Assembly: GCA_020050895.1 (NCBI GenBank)
Contig: JAGVJW010000266.1
Span: forward strand, 1-5,048
Source: a bacterium
Lineage (GTDB): Bacteria > Bacteroidota > Ignavibacteria > Kapaibacteriales > Kapaibacteriaceae
DNA length: 5,048 nucleotides
Direction: 5' to 3'
Shown here piece after piece: positions 1-5,048 of the stretch (positions are counted from its first letter, which is position 1; each line of letters begins with the position of its first letter). The translations under genes and the position numbers were made by a program. The notes below the pieces were generated by a model, which was not told the origin of the DNA, made no database searches, and worked only from the letters and a program-made list of their open reading frames with translations.

Positions 1-25
1 ACATTTCCGTTCGAACCGGAAATGT
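1..25. terminator. Hairpin downstream of gmk, possible terminator
   Basis: Bases 1-9 (ACATTTCCG) pair perfectly with bases 17-25 (CGGAAATGT) around a 7-base loop. The hairpin begins 49 bases past the gmk stop when read on the minus strand, so it could end the yicC-gmk transcript, but any U-tract on that strand would lie outside the window. Read on the plus strand, it is followed after about nine bases by a T-rich stretch (35-51), so it could equally terminate a plus-strand gene entering from the left. The gap at 26-73 shows nothing else. Being at the window edge, the structure may extend further. Confidence 0.35.
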
Positions 26-73
26 TCTCTCGAATATTTTTGGTTTTTGTATGCTCAGCCATTCACACAAAGA

Positions 74-661
74 TCAGAATAATTCCTGTTGTTCGGGGGA
101 ACCCTCGGTGTCGAAGCGGACAATTTCCTCTGCCTTGGAAAATGTTTCGGAGAGATTACCATTTACTATAACGTAATCGAAACTCTTCACGTGGCCCATC
201 TCCATTTCGGCACGTGCAAGACGCACTGCAATTTGCGCGTTAGTGTCCGTATGCCTATTGTGTAATCGCTTGGAAAGCGTTTCCATATCGGGCGGTGCTA
301 TGAATATTAGCACTGTGTCGTCTGGGAATTCGTGGCGCAGCGAGAGGGCCCCTTTCACGTCGACGTCGAAGACGATAAAGTCGCCGCGGCTAATAGCTTC
401 CTGCACCACGCTTCGCAGCGTGCCGTAGTAATTGCCGAAAATTTCTTCGTATTCAATCAGATCGCCGTTTTCTATACGCTCTTTGAATTCTTCGCGTGTA
501 AGGAAAAAATAATCTTTACCATGTATTTCGGATTGCCGTTTCTCCCTTGTTGTTGCCGAAACGCTGAACTTGAGAAAAGGGAACGTCTCGAGCAAGTGTC
601 GGGCAACAGTTGTCTTCCCTGCTCCACTTGGCGCACTCAGAACAATGAGCTGACGCTTCAT
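74..661 (-). CDS. gmk: Guanylate kinase
   Basis: Cytosolic nucleotide kinase that converts GMP and ATP to GDP and ADP, an essential step of purine nucleotide supply. The 195-residue length is normal for the family. The P-loop is at residues 10-18 (APSGAGKTT, with K16). The GMP-binding region follows at 33-54 (SVSATTREKR, then HGKDYFF), with R39, R42, E45 and Y51 in the expected places. Next come the IEYEEIFGNYYGT segment (69-81), the DVDVKGA strand (99-105) and the lid RLHNRHTD (132-139). Small departures from the common pattern are K41 where proline is usual, S44 where glycycine is usual in the GE pair, and H137 in the usual RGTD; none removes a known catalytic residue. The start ATG (659-661) overlaps the yicC stop as ATGA, so translation is probably coupled to yicC. 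Identification is secure. Confidence 0.97.
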   Translation of the reverse strand: MKRQLIVLSAPSGAGKTTVARHLLETFPFLKFSVSATTREKRQSEIHGKDYFFLTREEFKERIENGDLIEYEEIFGNYYGTLRSVVQEAISRGDFIVFDVDVKGALSLRHEFPDDTVLIFIAPPDMETLSKRLHNRHTDTNAQIAVRLARAEMEMGHVKSFDYVIVNGNLSETFSKAEEIVRFDTEGSPEQQELF

Positions 662-1533
662 TCTATATTCTGCACTTGTTCACGAATACGTTCTAGCTCT
701 TCCTTCATACCCACAACAAATCGTGCTATCGTTGCATCGTTACTCTTTGAACCAATCGTGTTGACTTCCCGATTCATTTCCTGCATCTGAAAATTGAGCT
801 TTCTTCCAACTGCCCCACCTGTTTGCATGTCTTCTCGAAAGTGTTTGAGGTGACTTCGCAACCGCACACTCTCTTCGGAGATATCCAGCTTGTCGGCCAG
901 TAACACAATCTCGAGGTGTAGCCTTTGTTCATCAATACCTTCATCGGCTATCACCTGACGAACTCGTTCACGCAGACGTTCGCGTTCCAGTGGAATGCGC
1001 TCTGCCGAGAGGTGTTCGACCTGTACCAATGCCTCTGCTATTGCATCGAGCCGCGCAGAGAGATCGCGCGAAATTTCAGCCCCCTCCCTAATTCGCATTT
1101 CATCGAGTGCATCAAGAGCGGAAATCATTGCTGGCTGCAGTTCTAACCAGGCGTCTGGACCCTGACTGGAAGAAACCGTACCTTCAAAAATTTGTGGAAA
1201 TAGTGCTATCTGATCTATCGACACTTCGCCAGCAAGGTGAAACTCTTCCTTTATCCGCTGCAGAGCATCGATGTATCCTTTGGCCAGACTGGTATCTATT
1301 CGCAGCGATGACTCACCGCCAAGGTCTTCACATCGCACCATCACGTTCACGGTTCCCCTGTCTACCCTGCCGTGAATCAATTCTCGAATCTGAACTTCTT
1401 TATCTGACCACTCTTTTGGCAGCCTGGCTGTGAAGTCGAGAAATCGTCCATTAACGCATCGTATCTCAATGGTACACCGTGCATTGCCGATCGTCAGCTC
1501 GCTTCTGCCATATCCCGTCATGCTCTTTAACAT
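658..1533 (-). CDS. yicC: YicC family endoribonuclease
   Basis: YicC-family protein of 291 residues, close to the usual length of about 290. It opens with the family signature MLKSMTGYGRSE and ends with the highly conserved block at 246-291: LNFQMQEMNREVNTIGSKSN, then a closing IREQVQNIE. The N-terminal YicC domain spans roughly residues 1-155 and the C-terminal DUF1732 domain roughly 205-291, with a helical, charged linker between them. The E. coli member has been reported to be an endoribonuclease acting on RNA, including small RNA turnover; that role is carried over by homology. The start at 1531-1533 is preferred over Met5 because family members normally have three or four residues before SMTG. 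No clear Shine-Dalgarno sequence precedes it. It is the first gene of a yicC-gmk operon, an order common across bacteria. Confidence 0.95.
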   Translation of the reverse strand: MLKSMTGYGRSELTIGNARCTIEIRCVNGRFLDFTARLPKEWSDKEVQIRELIHGRVDRGTVNVMVRCEDLGGESSLRIDTSLAKGYIDALQRIKEEFHLAGEVSIDQIALFPQIFEGTVSSSQGPDAWLELQPAMISALDALDEMRIREGAEISRDLSARLDAIAEALVQVEHLSAERIPLERERLRERVRQVIADEGIDEQRLHLEIVLLADKLDISEESVRLRSHLKHFREDMQTGGAVGRKLNFQMQEMNREVNTIGSKSNDATIARFVVGMKEELERIREQVQNIE

Positions 1534-1591
1534 TCACACACAAAAAAAAGGTGATGGAAGGGGGCAAAGATAGCACGGCTATCTTTGCTCT
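1534..1591. promoter_or_regulatory. Divergent intergenic region between yicC and the lipoprotein gene
   Basis: This 58-base spacer is the only non-coding space between the two divergent genes and should hold both promoters. It contains an A8 run (1542-1549), a purine-rich GGAAGGGGG (1556-1564) and a perfect inverted repeat (1564-1588). Because of that symmetry, TATCTTTG, which fits the Bacteroidota -7 element TAnnTTTG, occurs on both strands (plus 1580-1587, minus 1572-1565). I see no convincing -33 TTTG partner at the right distance. If the plus-strand element is used, transcription would start at or very near the ATG at 1592, giving a leaderless or nearly leaderless mRNA. The promoter roles are inferred from position. 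Confidence 0.4.
1564..1588. repeat. Perfect 11-bp inverted repeat next to the lipoprotein start
   Basis: GCAAAGATAGC (1564-1574) is exactly complementary to GCTATCTTTGC (1578-1588), with only ACG between them, and the right arm ends three bases before the ATG at 1592. As DNA it has the form of an operator for a dimeric repressor. As RNA it would form a stable hairpin just before the start codon. There is no T-run directly after either arm, so a terminator is unlikely. Confidence 0.75.
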
Positions 1592-2395
1592 ATGAAGGCT
1601 CATGTTATCATAGGATTTGTCTGCTGTCTTATGGTGGCTGGATGCGCTGCCAAATACAGCCCTCAGGTGCGCAGTCAGAAGGCTATCAGAGTGAGCGATC
1701 CCATCGTCACGATGAAGGCAGTGCGCCTGAGTGATTCCACTGTACGGCTAAGTTTTGTTGGACCGCCGATGCTCCGATCGGAAGGACGTGCTATTCGCTA
1801 TGTGGAAGTTGCCGTGGGTTCCACGAAAGAGTCAATGGTTGACACGCTTCCATTCCATACAATGGTTGTGGGGTCGCCGGAAGCAAACACTATCCAGAAT
1901 ATTATCGGCGACGTTACGTGGGACACCAAGGCTGCAAAGCAGTCCACATCATGCTGGGTAGACGTTGGAGTTGTAACTGCAAAGGAGCATCTGATTTTTC
2001 TTCAACACCTTGAATATGAAGATGTACTTCCGATGGAGCTTACACCTTTCACAAACGCTGTTTCGGACACAATGATTGAAGTGGGTGTGATGGCACGAAG
2101 AATTTTTGTTCCGCCAGGCGAATATCTCCCATCATCTGAGAATTTTCGCGTTGTGATTTCCGATGGTAAGGGGCGTGTTGTTTTCCGTTCAGATTACGGT
2201 GCATCGTTCCTAACATTAATTACTACCGTCGAACCGCAGACGCCGAACCAGGTTCAACGATACGCCATACCATGGAATGGGCGTGATTTGGAAGGTGCGA
2301 CGGTTCCCGACGGCACGTACCGGGCCGACGTTATCATTCCGGCGAACCCCAAACCATACGTAGCCTTCATCGAGGTTCCGTGGCCACCCAAGTAA
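1592..2395 (+). CDS. Lipoprotein with C-terminal FlgD-like Ig domain, function unknown
   Basis: A 267-residue protein that I cannot assign to a named family. Residues 1-17 form a short lipoprotein signal peptide (K2, hydrophobic VIIGFVCCLMV) ending in the lipobox VAGC, so Cys18 should be lipidated after signal peptidase II cleavage and the mature protein anchored in an envelope membrane. Residues about 40-215 look beta-rich, with alternating hydrophobic strands and few long helices. The C-terminus (about 187-252) resembles the FlgD-like Ig fold often found at the ends of secreted proteins: VVISDGKGRVVF, then IPWNGRDLEGATVPDGTYRADV. It may therefore be a surface or periplasmic binding or structural protein. 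ATG at 1592 is chosen because it gives an intact lipobox. Its last 16 bases overlap the proposed GTG start of the next gene, so the two are likely co-transcribed. The AT-rich start lies beside a strong hairpin that may control expression. Confidence 0.85.
   Translation: MKAHVIIGFVCCLMVAGCAAKYSPQVRSQKAIRVSDPIVTMKAVRLSDSTVRLSFVGPPMLRSEGRAIRYVEVAVGSTKESMVDTLPFHTMVVGSPEANTIQNIIGDVTWDTKAAKQSTSCWVDVGVVTAKEHLIFLQHLEYEDVLPMELTPFTNAVSDTMIEVGVMARRIFVPPGEYLPSSENFRVVISDGKGRVVFRSDYGASFLTLITTVEPQTPNQVQRYAIPWNGRDLEGATVPDGTYRADVIIPANPKPYVAFIEVPWPPK
2372..2382 (+). promoter_or_regulatory. Possible ribosome binding site and GTG start of ribD
   Basis: GAGG (2372-2375) lies four bases before GTG (2380-2382), inside the 3' end of the lipoprotein gene. 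This start yields an N-terminus of MATQVNDEVFMRHAL, which matches the DE-x-x-M-x-x-AL beginning seen in RibD proteins (E. coli RibD begins MQDEYYMARAL). The alternative in-frame ATG at 2410 lacks a good Shine-Dalgarno sequence and would remove the conserved DE pair. The spacing is short, so the choice is probable and not certain. Confidence 0.45.
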
Positions 2396-5048
2396 ACGAT
2401 GAAGTTTTTATGCGTCATGCGCTCGGGCTGGCGCTTAAGGGTACCGGTACAACAAGTCCCAATCCTCGCGTTGGCTGCGTTATTACTTCAGGATCGGCAA
2501 TCATTGCCGAAGGCTGGCATCAACGATACGGCGAAGCGCATGCTGAGGTAAATGCGTTACGCAACGTTAAGGGCGAGATTCCAACCGATGCAGTAATGTA
2601 TGTTACTCTCGAGCCATGTTCTCATCACAGCAAAACTTCCCCGTGCGTAGATGCCATCATTGCAGCCGGAATTAAGACCGTTGTCGTTGGGATGATTGAT
2701 CCATATCCGCAAGTAAACGGGAAAGGTATTGAAAGACTTAATGCCTTCGGCATCAATACTCGCCTTGGCATTCTCGAACATGAATGCCGATGGATAAATC
2801 GGTTTTTTATAAAACATGTTACTACTAGTCTGCCATACGTTATCGTAAAGCTGGCGCAGTCGCTCGATGGTTTCATCGCCCCCTCCAATCAGCAGCGTCT
2901 TGAACTCACAGGTGATGAAACACGCAAGATTGTGCACCGGCTCCGAAGCGAGGTCGATGCTGTTATGATTGGTGTTGGTACCGTTATTGCCGACAACCCA
3001 CAATTAACTGTGAGAGACGTGAGCGGCAGAGACCCACTGCGCATCGTATTGGATCCGTGGGCTGACGTGCCATTATCAAGCCACTTTGTACAGCATGCTC
3101 AGGACATCCGAACGCTCGTAGTTACAAGCACATCGGCACAGATGGAAAAGACGTCGGCGTTGGAGCGAGCCGGAGTTGAAATTCTCCGCTTCGAGGATAC
3201 AGACGGAGTACTTGATCTGGAAGCCGTGCTTGCTTACCTTTCTTCGTACGGTCCAAGACCTGTCAGTTCAATTATGTGCGAAGGCGGACCTAGCTTGGCA
3301 ACGTCGTTGCTAAATGCTAACATTGTTGATGAACTCCGTTTGCATACATCGCCCAATCAACTGTACGAAGGTATACGCATTGATGACGCCGGAGTAGGTC
3401 TGCAGTGGAAGTTGCATGATGTTCAGCAAGCGGGCACCGACGTTCTAACGACGTATGTAAAAAAATTACTGCTATTAATTACTGCATTTTTAATCGGTAC
3501 AGAATCGCTATTAGCCGTCGACGGTATTTCGCTCAGATCCAATCAATTGCTTGACACTGCTTTGTCGGTGATGGGAATGACGAAAGCGGACTGTTCCGTG
3601 CCGCCGGATCTCGTCGACGCCGACCCACAACGACTTCCTTTCCACGATACGCTGTTTGTGAATCCATTTTCTGCATTCCAAACCGTGCAATCATATAAAC
3701 AAATCATTCGGGACGACTCATTGTTCATGGTGTCTATAGTTGCGCAGGCAATGAACGATATGAAATTGGGACTGCCACACATTGTAACATTCAACAGGAC
3801 AAGTAAGGAAGCTGACGGTACATTGCCCGCTGGGATCTCTCTGCCCAAGTCACTCAACTTAGTTGAGTCTGTGATTCTTAGCCAATTTCTCGTACCCTTC
3901 ATCGAAACATACTTTGTTTGTAAGCCACTGCAGCAGAGGTGGCGACAGCAGCAAATGCTGTATGAACATTGTGATTCGTTGTGGCTGATAACGAACGAGG
4001 ACGAGACAAAAACGTTGTGGGAATCGTATTCCGATGACAGAAGAACAAGACGTCTTGCGGAATTATTTTTTTCGTTGGCAGAGCCCGCCTCCATGCAGGA
4101 TGTATACCGATATGGAGCCGCATTTCATGGAAGGATTGTAGCCCTCATTCAGTCGCTGTTAGGATCTGCCGAACTGATGAGCGACAGCGTGAGAACAACG
4201 TCGATCGAAACACCATTGGGTAGAATTGGCATCGGAGGTCCCGGCAATGACGTCTATTTGGGAACCTATGCCTTCATTATCGACGTTGGCGGCGACGACA
4301 TCTATCGATTTAACACACATGGCGATACTGCCAAGTCCATCGCATCTCAACAGCCGCTAACCTGCATCATCGATCTCGATGGAAACGACGTATATCTCGG
4401 TGGTGATTTCAGTATTGGTTCAGGTGTTGGGGGCATCGGTATCGTGGTTGATGTAGACGGCAACGATCAATACTCAGCCGGCAATTTTTCCTTAGGATGT
4501 GGCTTGTTTGGAATAGGCATCGTCCACGACATGGCCGGCGACGATGTTTACACATCCGGGCAGAACACGCAAGGCGCCGGAATCTTTGGCATTGGATTGC
4601 TTTTTGATTCTAATGGTAACGATATTTACAAAGCTCATGCACAAGCGCAAGGTTTTGGAGCAACACGCGGTGTTGGGATACTTGCCGATCGCAGCGGCAA
4701 CGACAACTACATCGCCTCGAGCCCCTTCGTAGATGCCTTGCGCTACTACGAACATTACACAACGTTTACCCAGGGTGCGGGTCTCGGATATCGGCCGCTG
4801 GCATCGGGTGGTATTGGGATTTTGGTTGACTTGGAGGGGAACGATGGATATACCACTGATATATACGGTCAAGGCACTGCCTACTGGTTTGCGCTGGGTG
4901 CGCTAGCTGATTACGAAGGGGAAGACCATTATCAGGGATACCAGTATGCCCAGGGAGCCGGTATTCATTTCGCCACAGGCGTTTTGATTGATTCGGTTGG
5001 TAATGATATTTACGTTTCGCATGGTGTATCGCAGGGTTGTGGACACGA
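2380..5048 (+). CDS. ribD: RibD deaminase/reductase fused in frame to an exported GNDxY-repeat protein (3' end outside window)
   Basis: An uninterrupted frame of 889 visible codons, open at the window edge. Residues 1-362 form a complete RibD, which deaminates diaminohydroxyphosphoribosylaminopyrimidine and then reduces the ribose with NADPH in riboflavin synthesis. The deaminase domain (about 1-145) shows SPNPRVG (26-32), zinc ligand H54 with catalytic E56 in HAEVNAL, and C80 and C89 in PCSHHSKTSPC. The reductase domain (about 150-362) shows KLAQSLDG (157-164), IGVGTVIADNPQLTVR (197-212), EGGPSL (301-306) and VDELRL (316-321); the usual APK after that is SPN. RibD proteins normally end here, at about 360 residues. 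The frame instead continues into a signal-peptide-like segment (360-379), an unassigned, probably helical region (about 380-612) and a repeat array from about residue 613. The nearest internal starts are TTG (3412), which adds 15 residues before the signal, and GTG/ATG (3568/3571), which lose it. Two genes joined by an indel is the main alternative. There is no space for an FMN riboswitch directly upstream. Confidence 0.85.
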   Translation, partial: MATQVNDEVFMRHALGLALKGTGTTSPNPRVGCVITSGSAIIAEGWHQRYGEAHAEVNALRNVKGEIPTDAVMYVTLEPCSHHSKTSPCVDAIIAAGIKTVVVGMIDPYPQVNGKGIERLNAFGINTRLGILEHECRWINRFFIKHVTTSLPYVIVKLAQSLDGFIAPSNQQRLELTGDETRKIVHRLRSEVDAVMIGVGTVIADNPQLTVRDVSGRDPLRIVLDPWADVPLSSHFVQHAQDIRTLVVTSTSAQMEKTSALERAGVEILRFEDTDGVLDLEAVLAYLSSYGPRPVSSIMCEGGPSLATSLLNANIVDELRLHTSPNQLYEGIRIDDAGVGLQWKLHDVQQAGTDVLTTYVKKLLLLITAFLIGTESLLAVDGISLRSNQLLDTALSVMGMTKADCSVPPDLVDADPQRLPFHDTLFVNPFSAFQTVQSYKQIIRDDSLFMVSIVAQAMNDMKLGLPHIVTFNRTSKEADGTLPAGISLPKSLNLVESVILSQFLVPFIETYFVCKPLQQRWRQQQMLYEHCDSLWLITNEDETKTLWESYSDDRRTRRLAELFFSLAEPASMQDVYRYGAAFHGRIVALIQSLLGSAELMSDSVRTTSIETPLGRIGIGGPGNDVYLGTYAFIIDVGGDDIYRFNTHGDTAKSIASQQPLTCIIDLDGNDVYLGGDFSIGSGVGGIGIVVDVDGNDQYSAGNFSLGCGLFGIGIVHDMAGDDVYTSGQNTQGAGIFGIGLLFDSNGNDIYKAHAQAQGFGATRGVGILADRSGNDNYIASSPFVDALRYYEHYTTFTQGAGLGYRPLASGGIGILVDLEGNDGYTTDIYGQGTAYWFALGALADYEGEDHYQGYQYAQGAGIHFATGVLIDSVGNDIYVSHGVSQGCGH
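3457..3516 (+). other. Internal signal-peptide-like or transmembrane segment at the RibD boundary
   Basis: Residues 360-379 of the long frame read VKKLLLLITAFLIGTESLLA. They have a two-lysine n-region, a hydrophobic core of about eleven residues, and a c-region ending LLA before VDG, with small A379 at -1, a good signal peptidase I pattern. The segment would be an ordinary N-terminal Sec signal if a start codon preceded the lysines, but the codon there is GTA (3457-3459). In the fusion it could instead act as a signal anchor with RibD in the cytosol and the repeats outside, or be cleaved to release the repeat protein. Confidence 0.7.
3459..3465 (+). other. A7 homopolymer, possible slippage site
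   Basis: Seven A residues lie exactly between the end of RibD and the signal-like segment. They read as GTA AAA AAA in frame, which is the X XXY YYZ slippery arrangement. Losing one A (or a +1 shift) gives VKNYCY and a TAA at 3476-3478, making a free RibD of 365 residues. A -1 shift ends at TGA 3552-3554. Use of the site is inferred; what is seen is the tract, its frame and the stops. Confidence 0.4.
4216..5048 (+). repeat. Tandem GNDxY protein repeats, period 26-27 residues
   Basis: Ten copies of G-(N/D/E)-D-x-Y start at bases 4243, 4291, 4381, 4459, 4537, 4615, 4696, 4837, 4918 and 4999, equal to residues 622, 638, 668, 694, 720, 746, 773, 820, 847 and 874. Regular units run: QG-x-G, four variable residues, then G-(I/V)-G-(I/L)-(L/V)-x-D, two residues, then G-(N/D)-D-x-Y and about six variable residues. 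Clear examples are GAGIFGIGLLFD followed by GNDIY, and GAGIHFATGVLID followed by GNDIY. Regular glycines, an in-register aspartate and an aromatic per unit suggest a beta-solenoid, perhaps binding calcium along one face. GND recalls RTX toxins, but RTX repeats are nonapeptides, so this is a different repeat. I know no named family for it. The array continues past the window edge. Confidence 0.85.

Noticed and set aside
1..29. T-arm of a tRNA on the plus strand (TTCCG, loop TTCGAAC, CGGAA)
   Set aside because: The loop matches the TTCRANY pattern with the expected closing G-C, but the stem is nine perfect pairs instead of five. No CCA follows and the rest of any tRNA would lie outside the window, so a hairpin is the simpler reading.
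332..790. Plus-strand frame of 152 codons
   Set aside because: It lies antisense to gmk and the end of yicC, both secure genes, and its translation resembles no protein family.
2200..2410. FMN riboswitch upstream of ribD
   Set aside because: The region is coding sequence of the lipoprotein up to the ribD start, and I see no RFN-element conserved segments.
2557..3003. Minus-strand frame of 148 codons
   Set aside because: It is antisense to the conserved deaminase and reductase motifs of RibD and has no recognisable domain.
3543..4094. Minus-strand frame of 183 codons, serine- and cysteine-rich
   Set aside because: It is antisense to the continuous plus-strand frame, has a composition typical of a shadow frame, and contains no motif.
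4492..4872. Minus-strand frame of 126 codons
   Set aside because: It is antisense to the GNDxY array; the repeated GNDxY coding pattern on the plus strand explains the open frame.
4243..5048. RTX (hemolysin-type) calcium-binding repeats
   Set aside because: The GND core is similar, but the period is 26-27 residues instead of 9, and the GGxGxDxUx nonapeptide is absent.

Overview
The window is a compact, gene-dense bacterial chromosome segment of moderate GC with two transcription units pointing away from each other. I see no phage, transposon or CRISPR signature. Weak or absent Shine-Dalgarno sites, a TAnnTTTG-type element in the divergent spacer, a lipoprotein ending in a FlgD-like domain, and a secreted-type repeat protein suggest the Bacteroidota/Chlorobiota (FCB) side of the tree, possibly an Ignavibacteria- or Kapabacteria-like lineage. 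This placement is inference only.

Left half, minus strand: yicC (658-1533) followed by gmk (74-661), overlapping by four bases (ATGA). This is a widespread bacterial pair: an RNA-processing YicC-family protein and guanylate kinase. A hairpin at 1-25 lies beyond gmk and may terminate it. A short spacer (1534-1591) carries a perfect 11-bp inverted repeat that ends three bases before the next gene on the plus strand.

Right half, plus strand: an unassigned lipoprotein (1592-2395) overlaps by 16 bases a very long reading frame that starts as a complete RibD (riboflavin biosynthesis deaminase/reductase, about 362 residues). That frame does not stop at RibD's natural end. It runs without interruption through a signal-peptide-like segment (about residues 360-379), an unassigned region of about 235 residues, and an array of ten G-(N/D/E)-D-x-Y repeats, most spaced 26-27 residues apart. 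It is still open at the window edge (889 codons visible).

The most notable feature is this junction. A cytosolic vitamin-biosynthesis enzyme is fused in frame to what looks like a complete export signal and an extracytoplasmic repeat protein, and a run of seven A residues sits exactly at the boundary. Loss of one A would release a free RibD of 365 residues. The fusion may be real, a slippage-controlled two-product gene, or an indel (mutation or sequence error) between two adjacent genes. Sequence alone cannot decide.
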